NCBI GenBank assembly: GCA_018261615.1
Contig: JAGTSE010000022.1
Location: forward strand, 1 to 64,000
DNA: 64,000 nt
Direction of reading: 5' to 3'
From: Pseudomonadota bacterium
Lineage (GTDB): Bacteria; Pseudomonadota; Gammaproteobacteria; Enterobacterales; Enterobacteriaceae
Each line of letters starts with the position of its first letter. Within the stretch, counting starts at the first letter, position 1. Made by a program: the position numbers and the translations under genes. The notes under the pieces were generated by a model. That model did not search any database and was not told where the DNA came from. It was given only the letters and a program-made list of their open reading frames with translations. Below are positions 17,947-26,985 of the stretch, piece by piece.

Positions 17947-19248
17947 ATGAGCCAGGGAATCAACAAGGAAATGGCGGCCAGCAAGAGCCGCCGGATAGTG
18001 AAAAAATTACGCTGGTGGATGCTGGTGCTGTTTTTATTCGGCGTGACGGTGAACTACATCACCCGTAACTCGCTGGGGATCCTGGCACCGGAACTGAAAA
18101 CCAGCCTCGGCATCACCACCGAACAGTACTCCTGGATTGTCGGCGCCTTTCAGCTCGCTTACACCATTTTCCAGCCACTGTGCGGCTGGCTGATTGATGT
18201 CATCGGCCTGAAAGTCGGCTTTATGGTGTGCGCCATTATCTGGGCGCTGGCCTGTATCTTCCACGCAGGCGCGGCCAACTGGGTGCATCTGGCGATCCTG
18301 CGCTTTACCATGGGCGCATCGGAAGCCGCTGCGACACCCGCTAACGCCAAAACTATCGGCGAGTGGTTCCCGAAAGCAGAGCGGCCGGTTGCTGCGGGCT
18401 GGGCAGGCGTCGGCTTCTCAATTGGCGCGATGCTGGCACCGCCGATTATCTACTTCGCTCATGCCTCGTTTGGCTGGCAAGGCGCGTTTATGTTTACCGG
18501 CGTACTGGCGCTGGTGTGGGTGATATTATGGTGGGCGTTTTACCATAACCCGGATAAACACCCGAACCTGAGCAAAGACGAGCTGGCCTTTATTCAGCAG
18601 GATCACGAGCCACCGGCGGTGAAACTCCCCTTCCTAACCGCGCTGAAAACCGTATCGAAAAACAGACGCTTTTACGGTATCGCCATTCCCGCTTTTATGG
18701 CTGAGCCTGCGTGGGCAGTGTTGAGTTTCTGGGTGCCGCTCTATCTGGCGAAAGAGCACGGCATGGATCTGAAGCAGATTGCTATGTTCGCCTGGCTACC
18801 GTTCCTCGCCGCTGACCTCGGCAGCATAGCGAGCGGTTATCTGACCAAACTCTATACCCGCTGGTTTGGCTGCACTCGCGTTAACTCGGTAGTGGCCAGC
18901 TCCGTGACCGGCGCATTCCTGATGATTTCACTGGCCGTGGTCGCCATCACTCGCGATCCCTACATCACCATTGTGTTGATTTCGATTGGCGGTTTTGGCC
19001 ACCAGATCATCTCCTGCATGTTGAGTGCGCTGGTGGTCGAGTCTTTCGATAAAGGACAGATGGCGACGGTAAACGGCATGCGCGGATCGGCGGCGTGGAT
19101 CGCCAGCTTCCTCTTTTCACTGTTGATCGGCGTAACTGCCGACAAGATTGGCTTCAATCCGCTGTTTATTGCCATGGGTTTCTTTGACCTGATTGGCGCT
19201 CTGTTCCTGGTGACATTTATTGCTGAACGTCGCGCTAAACGCGCCTGA
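17947..19248 (+). CDS. MFS transporter, anion:cation symporter (ExuT-like) family
   Basis: 433-residue inner-membrane protein with about 12 hydrophobic segments. After a basic N-terminus (SRRIVKKLRWW) the first helix region carries NYITRNSLGILAPELK, the family's substrate-facing motif seen in ExuT/GudP-like symporters. Loop motifs include GWLIDVIGLKVGF and the R-x3-G-x-E/S motif as RFTMGASEAAATPANAKTIGEWFP. This subfamily usually moves hexuronates or other sugar acids with protons. Coupling to a GH31 glycosidase suggests a glycoside or disaccharide-like substrate instead. It is followed after 15 bases by the GH31 gene and faces its LacI regulator. Confidence 0.9.
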   Translation: MSQGINKEMAASKSRRIVKKLRWWMLVLFLFGVTVNYITRNSLGILAPELKTSLGITTEQYSWIVGAFQLAYTIFQPLCGWLIDVIGLKVGFMVCAIIWALACIFHAGAANWVHLAILRFTMGASEAAATPANAKTIGEWFPKAERPVAAGWAGVGFSIGAMLAPPIIYFAHASFGWQGAFMFTGVLALVWVILWWAFYHNPDKHPNLSKDELAFIQQDHEPPAVKLPFLTALKTVSKNRRFYGIAIPAFMAEPAWAVLSFWVPLYLAKEHGMDLKQIAMFAWLPFLAADLGSIASGYLTKLYTRWFGCTRVNSVVASSVTGAFLMISLAVVAITRDPYITIVLISIGGFGHQIISCMLSALVVESFDKGQMATVNGMRGSAAWIASFLFSLLIGVTADKIGFNPLFIAMGFFDLIGALFLVTFIAERRAKRA

Positions 19249-19263
19249 TTGTGGATCGTTGAT

Positions 19264-21630
19264 ATGAAAACGCTGAAGAACTGGACGTTACAAAAACAGG
19301 CGGCTCACCACGTTGAGTTGCTGGTGGACGGGCAACACACCTTGTGCCTGTATGTGCTGGAAGAGCATCTGTTCCGCGTGCTATTGAAACGCAAAGGCGA
19401 ACTGGCGCTGGACAGAACCTGGAGTATCGCGCCGCGTGAAGATGTGCCGTGGGAAGGCCGCTCGCGCGAAGATTTGTCGGGTTTCACTCTGCCCGCCTGG
19501 ACGCTGACGCACCCGGCCGACACGCTGGTGCTGGAAAGCGCAAAGCTACGTGTGACGGTTCATCAGCCGCTGTGGCTGGAGTGGCACTACCGCGATGACA
19601 CGGGCGAGTGGCAGTGGCTGGCGGGCGATCGCCCTACCAGCGCTTATCTGGTAAACGCGCACGGCGACGGCGTGGCGCACTATCTCAGCCGTAAAAAAGA
19701 GGAGCGCTTTTACGGTCTCGGCGAAAAAGCGGGCAACCTGCAACGTAACGGCCAGCGCTATGAAATGCGCAACCTCGATGCGATGGGATATAACGCCGCC
19801 AGCACCGATCCGCTGTACAAGCACATTCCCTTTACCTTGACGCGCCGGGACGATATCAGCTACGGCCTGTTTTATGACAATCTCAGCAGTTGCTGGCTGG
19901 ATCTGGGTAATGAAATCGATAACTACCACACCGCTTACCGCCGCTGGCAGGCCGAAGCCGGTGATATCGATTACTACATTTTTACCGGCGCACGCGCGCT
20001 GGATGTGACCAAAGCGTTTGTCCGCCTGACCGGGAAAACCCTGTTTGGGCCGAAATGGAGCCTCGGTTACAGCGGCTCGACCATGCATTACACCGATGCG
20101 CCGGATGCGCAAAATCAGCTGATGAACTTTATTCGCCTGTGCGAAGAGCATGCGATTCCGTGCGATTCGTTCCAGCTCTCGTCCGGCTATACCTCGATTA
20201 ACGGTAAGCGCTACGTCTTTAACTGGAACTACGACAAGGTGCCACAGCCGAAAGTGATGAGCCGGGCGTTTCACGATGCCGGGCTGAAGCTGGCGGCGAA
20301 TATCAAACCCTGCCTGTTGCAGGATCATCCGCGCTATAACGAAGTGGCGGAGAATGGCCTGTTTATTCGCGATTCGGAGTGCGACACGCCTGAGCGTTCA
20401 AGCTTCTGGGACGACGAAGGTTCTCATCTCGATTTTACTAACCCGCAGACGGTTGCCTGGTGGCAGGACGGTGTGACCACTCAACTGCTGGAAATGGGGA
20501 TTGATTCCACCTGGAACGATAACAACGAGTTTGAAGTGTGGGACGGCGAAGCACGCTGCCAGGGTTTTGGCCGCGAAATCGCCATCAAACATATTCGCCC
20601 GGTGATGCCGCTGCTGATGATGCGCGCCTCAATGGAAGCGCAGCAGCGTTTTGCGCCGCAAAAACGTCCGTATCTGATCTCCCGTTCCGGCTGTGCCGGG
20701 ATGCAGCGCTATGTGCAGACCTGGAGCGGGGATAACCGCACCAATTGGGATACGCTGCGTTATAACACGCGTATGGGTGTTGGCATGAGCCTTTCCGGGT
20801 TGTATAACGTCGGTCACGATGTTGGCGGTTTCTCCGGCGATAAACCGGATGCGGAACTGTTCGTTCGCTGGGTACAGAACGGCGTGATGCATCCGCGCTT
20901 TACCATCCACTCCTGGAACGACGATCGCACGGTGAACGAACCGTGGATGTACCCGGCAATTACGCCGGCGATCCGCAGCGCCATTGAGTTGCGCTACCGC
21001 CTGTTGCCCTATATCTACACGCTACTGTGGCAGGCGCACGCCGACGATGAACCGATGCTGCGCCCGACGTTCCTTGACCATGAGCAAGACCAACAAACGT
21101 TTGAAGAGTGTGACGACTTCCTGCTCGGCCGCGATATTCTTGTCGCCAGTGTGGTTGAACCCGGCCAGCGCGAACGCCGCGTTTGGTTACCGGCCAACGA
21201 CAGCGGCTGGTATGACTTTTACAGCGGCACCTGGTATGCGCCAGGCCAGTGGGTAGCGCTGGATGCACCGCTAGAAACCCTGCCGCTACTGGTTCGTGCC
21301 GGTGCCGGATTGCCGATGAGCGAGCGCATCTCGCATGTGGATGCCAAAGCGGATAACACCCGCGAGCTGAAACTCTTCCCGGTAAAAGGTACAGGGCGTT
21401 CCCGCGGCCTGCTGTTTGAAGATGATGGCGAGTCTTGGGGATATAAAGACGGCAATGCGCTGTGGCTGGAGTGGGAAATGGTTTGCAGCGGCAGCACCGT
21501 GGATTTACAGGTGCGCACACGAGGTGATTATCGCCCAGTCTGGCAAGCGCTGAAAGTGACACTGCCTGCGGGAGATAAACGCCAGTTATTGATCAATGGT
21601 GTTAAAACAGACGAGTGGACGTTTGCATAA
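19264..21630 (+). CDS. Glycoside hydrolase family 31 (alpha-glucosidase/xylosidase type)
   Basis: 788-residue cytoplasmic enzyme; no signal peptide is present. The GH31 barrel nucleophile is D419 in STWNDNNEFE, and the acid/base is D490 in TWSGDNRTNWD; both fit the retaining alpha-glycosidase mechanism and lie close to the spacing seen in YicI. A beta-sandwich domain precedes the barrel and two beta domains follow. Start chosen at ATG 19264 (MKTLKNWTLQKQ); the frame opens at a TTG 15 bases earlier. Gene order implies that it splits an alpha-linked sugar brought in by the upstream MFS protein. The exact linkage (glucoside, xyloside, sulfoquinovoside) cannot be told from what I see. Confidence 0.9.
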   Translation: MKTLKNWTLQKQAAHHVELLVDGQHTLCLYVLEEHLFRVLLKRKGELALDRTWSIAPREDVPWEGRSREDLSGFTLPAWTLTHPADTLVLESAKLRVTVHQPLWLEWHYRDDTGEWQWLAGDRPTSAYLVNAHGDGVAHYLSRKKEERFYGLGEKAGNLQRNGQRYEMRNLDAMGYNAASTDPLYKHIPFTLTRRDDISYGLFYDNLSSCWLDLGNEIDNYHTAYRRWQAEAGDIDYYIFTGARALDVTKAFVRLTGKTLFGPKWSLGYSGSTMHYTDAPDAQNQLMNFIRLCEEHAIPCDSFQLSSGYTSINGKRYVFNWNYDKVPQPKVMSRAFHDAGLKLAANIKPCLLQDHPRYNEVAENGLFIRDSECDTPERSSFWDDEGSHLDFTNPQTVAWWQDGVTTQLLEMGIDSTWNDNNEFEVWDGEARCQGFGREIAIKHIRPVMPLLMMRASMEAQQRFAPQKRPYLISRSGCAGMQRYVQTWSGDNRTNWDTLRYNTRMGVGMSLSGLYNVGHDVGGFSGDKPDAELFVRWVQNGVMHPRFTIHSWNDDRTVNEPWMYPAITPAIRSAIELRYRLLPYIYTLLWQAHADDEPMLRPTFLDHEQDQQTFEECDDFLLGRDILVASVVEPGQRERRVWLPANDSGWYDFYSGTWYAPGQWVALDAPLETLPLLVRAGAGLPMSERISHVDAKADNTRELKLFPVKGTGRSRGLLFEDDGESWGYKDGNALWLEWEMVCSGSTVDLQVRTRGDYRPVWQALKVTLPAGDKRQLLINGVKTDEWTFA

Positions 21631-21637
21631 CGCTGAT

Positions 21638-21665
21638 GCCGGATGGCGCTGACGCTTATCCGGCC
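21638..21665. repeat. REP element after the GH31 gene
   Basis: GCCGGAT (21638-21644) and ATCCGGC (21658-21664) arms, eight bases after the stop codon. Confidence 0.65.
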
Positions 21666-21689
21666 TGGAACGCCCTTTCAGCGATGAGA

Positions 21690-21962
21690 CAGTTTTTGCT
21701 AACGCCTGTCTTGTCGCGATGGGGTTAGGTTCCCCGCCCGAAATCGGTGAACCGAAGCGCAGATGGCAAGGTCTGGACGCCAGGGATGGCGGCCAGAGGC
21801 GAGTCGAGCCGACCGCAGGCAGTTGTGCGGGAGGTGAACGCAGTGCGTAGCACAGATTTCCCGCGGGGCCGCGGGGGATTGAAAAGGGGAAGCGCGGTGG
21901 CTTCCCCTTTTCCCGTTCACGTAATATCGCGTTGATGTGACCACCGTTCATCTGGTGAACGG
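21690..21962. other. Unexplained structured intergenic element
   Basis: About 270 G-rich bases hold no convincing gene. A perfect 13-bp hairpin, with arms GAAAAGGGGAAGC (21881-21893) and GCTTCCCCTTTTC (21900-21912) around a 6-base loop, is followed by a second hairpin, CCGTTCA (21944-21950) with TGAACGG (21956-21962). Composition is unlike the flanking genes. It sits between a REP and an ERIC element, so it may be another dispersed repeat, a remnant of mobile DNA, or an RNA gene. Short open frames across it are unsupported. Confidence 0.5.
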
Positions 21963-21982
21963 AACAATTCCACCTACGTCAA

Positions 21983-22095
21983 ACCGATGGTCTTGCAGGA
22001 AGGCGGCAAACCTGAGTATCCCCGGGAGCTTACTAAAGTAAGTGACTGGGGTACGAAGGTGCAGCCAACACACCTGCAACGTGAAAGACGACGGT
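21983..22095. repeat. ERIC (IRU) element, second copy
   Basis: Contains the ERIC core GGGAGCTTACTAAAGTAAGT followed by GACTGGGGT, with flanking CTTGCAGG and CCTGCAAC arms, the same family as 14106-14234. It is slightly shorter (about 113 bp) and ends five bases from the ybiT stop codon, so ybiT transcripts will read into it. Confidence 0.85.
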
Positions 22096-22099
22096 AAAT

Positions 22100-23692
22100 T
22101 TATTCGATACCCTGACTGCGCAAATAATCTTCGTAGTTCCCGGTGAAATCCACCACGCGCTGCGGCGTAATCTCAATCACGCGGGTTGCCAGCGAACTGA
22201 CGAACTCACGGTCATGAGAAACGAAGATCAGCGTACCCTGATACATCTCCAGTGCCATATTCAGCGACTCGATAGATTCCATATCGAGGTGGTTGGTCGG
22301 TTCATCCATCACCAGGATATTCGGTTTTTCCATCATCAGCTTACCGAACAGCATACGGCCCTTCTCACCACCGGAAAGCACCTTCGCCGGTTTCTTGATA
22401 TCGTCCTGGCTGAACAGCAAACGACCGAGAATACTGCGCACCGCCTGCTCATCATCGCCTTCCTGTTTCCACTGGCTCATCCAGTCGAACACGGTCAGAT
22501 CGTTATCAAAGTCTGCGGCATGATCCTGCGCGTAATAACCGATGCTGGCATTTTCAGACCATTTCACCGTTCCGTTATCCGCTTGCAGATCGCCGACCAG
22601 CGTTTTCAGCAGGGTGGATTTACCCACGCCGTTAGTACCGAGTACCGCCACCTTCTCGCCCACTTCCAGTAGCAAATTGAGGTTTTTAAACAGCGGGCCG
22701 TTATCAAAGCCTTTGGTCAGTTGCTCCACCTCCAGAGCATTACGGAACAGTTTTTTGTCCTGCTCGAAGCGGATAAACGGGTTCTGACGGCTGGAAGCTT
22801 TCACCTCATCCAGTTTGATCTTATCAATCTGACGGGCGCGAGAGGTTGCCTGGCGAGATTTAGAGGCGTTGGCGCTAAAGCGGCTGACAAAGGATTGCAA
22901 CTCGGCGATTTGCGCTTTCTTCTTGGCGTTATCCGCCAGCAGACGTTCGCGCACCTGCGTTGCCGCCGTCATGTACTCATCGTAGTTACCCGGGTAAACA
23001 CGCAGCTCGCCGTAGTCGAGATCCGCCATGTGGGTACACACCATGTTGAGAAAGTGACGGTCGTGCGAAATGATGATCATGGTGCTGTCACGCTCGTTCA
23101 GCACCTGCTCCAGCCAGCGAATGGTATCGATGTCCAGGTTGTTGGTCGGTTCATCGAGTAGCAGAATGTCCGGGTTAGCGAACAGCGCCTGCGCCAGCAG
23201 CACGCGCAGCTTCCAGCCCGGTGCCACTTCGCTCATCGGGCCGTAGTGTTGTTCCACCGGAATGCCAACGCCGAGCAGCAGTTCGCCCGCGCGCGCTTCG
23301 GCGGAGTAGCCGTCCATTTCTCCGTACAGCACTTCAAGATCGGCCACTTTGTAGCCATCTTCTTCGCTCATCTCAGCCAGGCCGTAGATGCGATCGCGTT
23401 CCTGTTTCACTTCCCACAGTTCTGCGTGGCCCATGATCACCGTGTCGAGCACGCTGAACTCTTCAAAGGCAAACTGATCCTGGCGCAGCTTACCGATACG
23501 CTCGTTTGGATCGAGAGAGACATTCCCCAGCGTCGGTTCTAAATCACCGCCGAGGATCTTCATAAAAGTGGATTTTCCGCTCCCGTTAGCGCCGATCAGG
23601 CCATAACGGTTGCCGCCGCCGAATTTGACGGAAATATTTTCGAACAGCGGCTTGCTGCCGAATTGCATGGTGACGTTGCTGGTGACTAACAC
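22100..23692 (-). CDS. ybiT: ABC-F ATPase YbiT
   Basis: Soluble ABC-F protein, a ribosome-associated translation factor of the EttA type; it has no membrane domain. The 530 residues hold two ABC domains. Domain 1 has Walker [10 protein letters not shown] and Walker [12 protein letters not shown]. Domain 2 has GTNGVGKST, signature LSGGEKGR and MDEPTNHLD. The linker between them, rich in basic and alanine residues ([16 protein letters not shown]), is the P-site interaction motif of the family. Nearly identical to E. coli YbiT. It is monocistronic and divergent from ldtB across a 207-base gap. Confidence 0.97.
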   Translation of the reverse strand: MLVTSNVTMQFGSKPLFENISVKFGGGNRYGLIGANGSGKSTFMKILGGDLEPTLGNVSLDPNERIGKLRQDQFAFEEFSVLDTVIMGHAELWEVKQERDRIYGLAEMSEEDGYKVADLEVLYGEMDGYSAEARAGELLLGVGIPVEQHYGPMSEVAPGWKLRVLLAQALFANPDILLLDEPTNNLDIDTIRWLEQVLNERDSTMIIISHDRHFLNMVCTHMADLDYGELRVYPGNYDEYMTAATQVRERLLADNAKKKAQIAELQSFVSRFSANASKSRQATSRARQIDKIKLDEVKASSRQNPFIRFEQDKKLFRNALEVEQLTKGFDNGPLFKNLNLLLEVGEKVAVLGTNGVGKSTLLKTLVGDLQADNGTVKWSENASIGYYAQDHAADFDNDLTVFDWMSQWKQEGDDEQAVRSILGRLLFSQDDIKKPAKVLSGGEKGRMLFGKLMMEKPNILVMDEPTNHLDMESIESLNMALEMYQGTLIFVSHDREFVSSLATRVIEITPQRVVDFTGNYEDYLRSQGIE

Positions 23693-23899
23693 AGAGGTAT
23701 CCTGAAATATGTGACAAACGCCCTATTATGCCACAATTCCGAATGAGTTTCCTGCCCACTGTCAGACCACTAAAATGCAAGCAAAAGGAAAAAAGTGTGA
23801 TTTCGTACACATCTGAATTCCCTGAAAGCCGGAATGCACATATAATCCGCTTCCTGCATTCTCAACCCAACGGCCTGTGTGGCAAAAATCTCGCACAAA

Positions 23900-24820
23900 A
23901 TGAACATGAAAATAAAAACTCTTTTCGCGGCGGCTTTAGCTGTCGTGGGATTTTGCAATAACGCGTCTGCTGTAACTTATCCGCTGCCGACAGACGGTAG
24001 TCGCCTTATTGGTCAGAACCAGGTTGTCACGATCCCGGAAGGCAATACTCAACCTCTGGAATACTACGCCGCTGAATATCAGATGGGTCTGTCCAACATG
24101 CTGGAAGCCAACCCGGGCATCGACGCCTATCTGCCGAAAGGCGGCACAGTAATGAACGTTCCGCAGCAGTTGATCCTGCCGGATACCGTTCACGAAGGCA
24201 TCGTCATCAACAGCGCAGAAATGCGTCTCTACTACTACCCGAAAGGCACCAATACGGTGATCGTACTGCCTATCGGTATCGGCCAGCTCGGGAAAGATAC
24301 CCCGATCGCCTGGACCACCAAAGTTGAACGTAAGAAAGCCGGCCCGACGTGGACGCCGACCGCGAAAATGCATGAGGAATACATTGCAGCAGGTCAACCG
24401 CTGCCAGCAGTAGTCCCGGCAGGCCCGGATAACCCGATGGGTCTGTATGCGCTCTATATTGGCCGTCTGTATGCGATCCACGGCACCAACGCCAACTTCG
24501 GTATTGGCCTGCGCGTAAGCCACGGCTGTGTGCGTCTGCGTAACGACGACATCAAATTCCTGTTCGAAAACGTGCCGGTCGACACCCGCGTACAGTTCAT
24601 TGATGAACCAGTAAAAGCGACCACCGAGCCGGATGGCAGCCGCTATATCGAAGTTCACAACCCGCTGTCCACCACGGAAGCGCAGTTCACCGGCAGTGAA
24701 ATCGTGCCGATCGCGCTGAGCAAAGCGGTACAGACCGTCACCAACCAGTCTGATGTGGATTCGAACATTGTCGATCAGGCAGTGCAGAACCGCTCCGGTA
24801 TGCCGGTACGTCTGAACTAA
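23900..24820 (+). CDS. ldtB: L,D-transpeptidase LdtB (YbiS)
   Basis: Periplasmic L,D-transpeptidase that attaches Braun's lipoprotein to peptidoglycan. The 306-residue precursor has a signal peptide over residues about 1-24 ([21 protein letters not shown]). The YkuD catalytic domain follows, with H and C in the motif [12 protein letters not shown]; the cysteine is the nucleophile. An N-terminal LysM-like stretch ([28 protein letters not shown]) is also present. The start at 23900 (MNMKIKTLF) follows E. coli; an in-frame ATG at 23879 would lengthen the leader unusually. It faces the inserted gntR gene convergently; in E. coli the neighbour on this side is ybiR. Confidence 0.96.
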   Translation: MNMKIKTLFAAALAVVGFCNNASAVTYPLPTDGSRLIGQNQVVTIPEGNTQPLEYYAAEYQMGLSNMLEANPGIDAYLPKGGTVMNVPQQLILPDTVHEGIVINSAEMRLYYYPKGTNTVIVLPIGIGQLGKDTPIAWTTKVERKKAGPTWTPTAKMHEEYIAAGQPLPAVVPAGPDNPMGLYALYIGRLYAIHGTNANFGIGLRVSHGCVRLRNDDIKFLFENVPVDTRVQFIDEPVKATTEPDGSRYIEVHNPLSTTEAQFTGSEIVPIALSKAVQTVTNQSDVDSNIVDQAVQNRSGMPVRLN

Positions 24821-24831
24821 TCAGCGGTTTA

Positions 24832-24905
24832 ATGCCCGGTAGCACTACGCTTACCGGGTCTATAAAACGCCCAGGCCGGATAAAGCGTCAGCCACATCCG
24901 GCAAA
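24832..24905. repeat. Inverted repeats (terminator-like and REP) between ldtB and gntR
   Basis: CCCGGTA (24835-24841) pairs with TACCGGG (24852-24858), then GCCGGAT (24875-24881) pairs with ATCCGGC (24896-24902), followed by seven A residues. These serve two convergent genes and may stop transcription from either side. Confidence 0.6.
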
Positions 24906-24909
24906 AAAA

Positions 24910-25626
24910 TCACCCGTGATTGACCACAATGACCCCGCCGTGATCGTAGCGATAATGGCAGTGGGCGTACTCCAGCGGCGTACCGTCTTCCAGATAAATA
25001 ACCTGCTCCACTTCCAGCACCGGATCGGTCTCTTCACAATTCAAATACTGTTTATCCTCCGCCCAGGGTTTCAGCGCGCGCACAATGCGATACGAACCCA
25101 TGATCTTCAGCGCCAGCTCTTCCTGCACATAGCGAAAGACGGAGCTTTCCAGATGACCGCGATTCAGCCCCGGCACCAGATTAACCGGCATCAACGTGAA
25201 CTCCAGCGACATCGGCTCACCTTCCAGCATACGCAAACGGATAAAGTCGTATACCGGATCGTCCGGCCCCACCAGCAGTGATGCCTGCTCTTTCTCACTG
25301 GGAAAACGCAGTTCGAAGCGGATGATTTTACTCGTCACCTCGCCAACGCTCTCCCAGGTTTTGGTGGCGCCGAAATAGTCGCTACCGGGCAGATCCCAGC
25401 GCGACAACTGAAGAAAGTTTTTGCGGATGAATGTGCCCTGCCCCTGGCGGGTATAGACCAGCCCCTCCACAATCAGCTGGCGCATCGCCTGCTGGATGGT
25501 CATCCGGCTGGTATTAAACTCTGCCGCCAGCGCAAATTGATCCGGTAACGGTGCGCTGGCAGCGTAGTGCTGGCTAAGAATACGCCGTTTAATCTCGCGC
25601 GCAATCGTGATGTATTTTGCCGCCAT
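24910..25626 (-). CDS. GntR/HutC-family regulator with UTRA domain
   Basis: 238-residue repressor. The winged helix covers residues about 5-65 (LPDQFALAAEFNTSRMTIQQAMRQLIVEGLVYTRQGQGTF) and a C-terminal UTRA ligand-binding domain follows (from about residue 90). UTRA regulators of this kind usually sense sugar phosphates. It is the third gene of a unit with a phospho-beta-glucosidase and a PTS permease, 15 bases after the permease. The twin perfect palindromes ATGACTAGTCAT at the promoter of that unit (28375-28407) are the obvious targets, which would make the operon autoregulated. Confidence 0.92.
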   Translation of the reverse strand: MAAKYITIAREIKRRILSQHYAASAPLPDQFALAAEFNTSRMTIQQAMRQLIVEGLVYTRQGQGTFIRKNFLQLSRWDLPGSDYFGATKTWESVGEVTSKIIRFELRFPSEKEQASLLVGPDDPVYDFIRLRMLEGEPMSLEFTLMPVNLVPGLNRGHLESSVFRYVQEELALKIMGSYRIVRALKPWAEDKQYLNCEETDPVLEVEQVIYLEDGTPLEYAHCHYRYDHGGVIVVNHG

Positions 25627-25641
25627 AGTCCTTCTCTGTAA

Positions 25642-26961
25642 TTATTGTATCCCATTGTTTTTCAAGGCCACTCTCTCGGAAATTTTGAGGAAAGGCAGGT
25701 AAAAGAATACACCAAAGACAATGATGATCAACTGCACCACCACCGCCCGCCAGTCGCCTGCCGTCGCCAGCCAGGCGCTGAGAATCGGCGGTGTAGTCCA
25801 TGGGATCATCACCACGCAACGCGACATCCAGCCCAGCGTTGTGCAGAGCCAGGCAAACCAGATGCCAAGCGCCGGCAACAGCACAAACGGGATCATCAGC
25901 GGCAGGTTGAAAACGATCGGCAAGCCGAAAATCACCGGCTCGTTGATATTGAACAGCCCTGGCGAAATGGCGAGGCGCGCCACCTGCTTCGCCGATTGCT
26001 GTTTCGCAAAGATAAAGATGGCGAGCAGCAAGGAAATCGTACTGCCAGTGCCGCCAATCATGCCAAAGGTCGGAACGAAGATATTGTTGATGATATGCGG
26101 GATCGGCTGCCCGTTGGCGAAAGCCAGCATATTTTCGTTGGTGTTGATCAGCAAGAGCGGCTCCAGGATCACACCGTTGACCACCGTCTGGTGGATGCCC
26201 AGCGTAAACAGGAAGTTGCCGAAGCTATAGATAAACAGTGTGCCCGGCAGGCTGGTGTTGATCTGCCGTAGCGGTTGCTGGATAAGCGTGGTGATCAGAT
26301 GGATCAAATCGGTGTGCAGCAGATTTGCCAGCAGCGCGGCAACGGTGGCAAACAGCGATAGGGTAATAATGGCCGGGATCAGCGAGGAGAACGATTGCCC
26401 TACCGCCGCAGGCACATTCTCACCCAGTGAAATTGAAAACCGTTTCACACTGGCGACACGAATAAACAGCTCAGTGGAGAGCAGCCCGATAATCACCCCG
26501 GCAAAAATCCCGGTCGAGCCGATGTTAGTGAAAGCCAGCATCTGCGTCACGCTGACCGTGACTTTCGCACCCACTGGCACCACCTCAAGTTGCATCGGCA
26601 TCATGATAATAAAGCTGGACAGTGCAATAACTACCGCCGACACCGGGTTAGCGAAGTTCTTATTCCGCGCCAGTGACCAGGCCGTCATCGGCGCGATCAG
26701 TAACGCGGCAATATTCAGCGTTCCGTTGATCACCGCTTCGCCCCACACTTTGAAACGCGCCAGTGTCTCCCCTTCCAGCACCCAGGGGAAAATGACGTTG
26801 TTGATCAACACCGCCAATCCGGCAAGGATAAAAATTGGCATCACTGCCGCAAAGGCGTCACGCAGGGAACGCAGATGTACCTGGTTTGCCAGGCGGGCGG
26901 AAAAATCGACGAACTTATCGACGAATGACTGCATATTCGGCGTGATTTTAGTTTCAGACAT
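25642..26961 (-). CDS. PTS lactose/cellobiose-family IIC permease
   Basis: 439-residue membrane component of a phosphotransferase system, CelB/ChbC type, with about ten hydrophobic segments. The family motif GLFNINEPVIFGLPIVFN is present near residue 345, and the N-terminal stretch LRDAFAAVMPIFILAGLAVLI is typical. It starts after GAGAGGA. No IIA or IIB gene lies in this cluster or elsewhere in the window, so it must borrow those subunits (for example from a chb locus) or be supplied in trans. Linked to a GH1 enzyme, it should bring in a beta-glucoside as its 6-phosphate. Confidence 0.92.
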   Translation of the reverse strand: MSETKITPNMQSFVDKFVDFSARLANQVHLRSLRDAFAAVMPIFILAGLAVLINNVIFPWVLEGETLARFKVWGEAVINGTLNIAALLIAPMTAWSLARNKNFANPVSAVVIALSSFIIMMPMQLEVVPVGAKVTVSVTQMLAFTNIGSTGIFAGVIIGLLSTELFIRVASVKRFSISLGENVPAAVGQSFSSLIPAIITLSLFATVAALLANLLHTDLIHLITTLIQQPLRQINTSLPGTLFIYSFGNFLFTLGIHQTVVNGVILEPLLLINTNENMLAFANGQPIPHIINNIFVPTFGMIGGTGSTISLLLAIFIFAKQQSAKQVARLAISPGLFNINEPVIFGLPIVFNLPLMIPFVLLPALGIWFAWLCTTLGWMSRCVVMIPWTTPPILSAWLATAGDWRAVVVQLIIIVFGVFFYLPFLKISERVALKNNGIQ

Positions 26962-26985
26962 AGCACGGTCCTCTCAATCAATGCG

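Noticed and set aside
21586..21951. Open frames across the 21.7-22.0 kb structured element
   Set aside because: Proline/arginine-rich low-information translations with no start signal. The DNA hairpins explain the region better.
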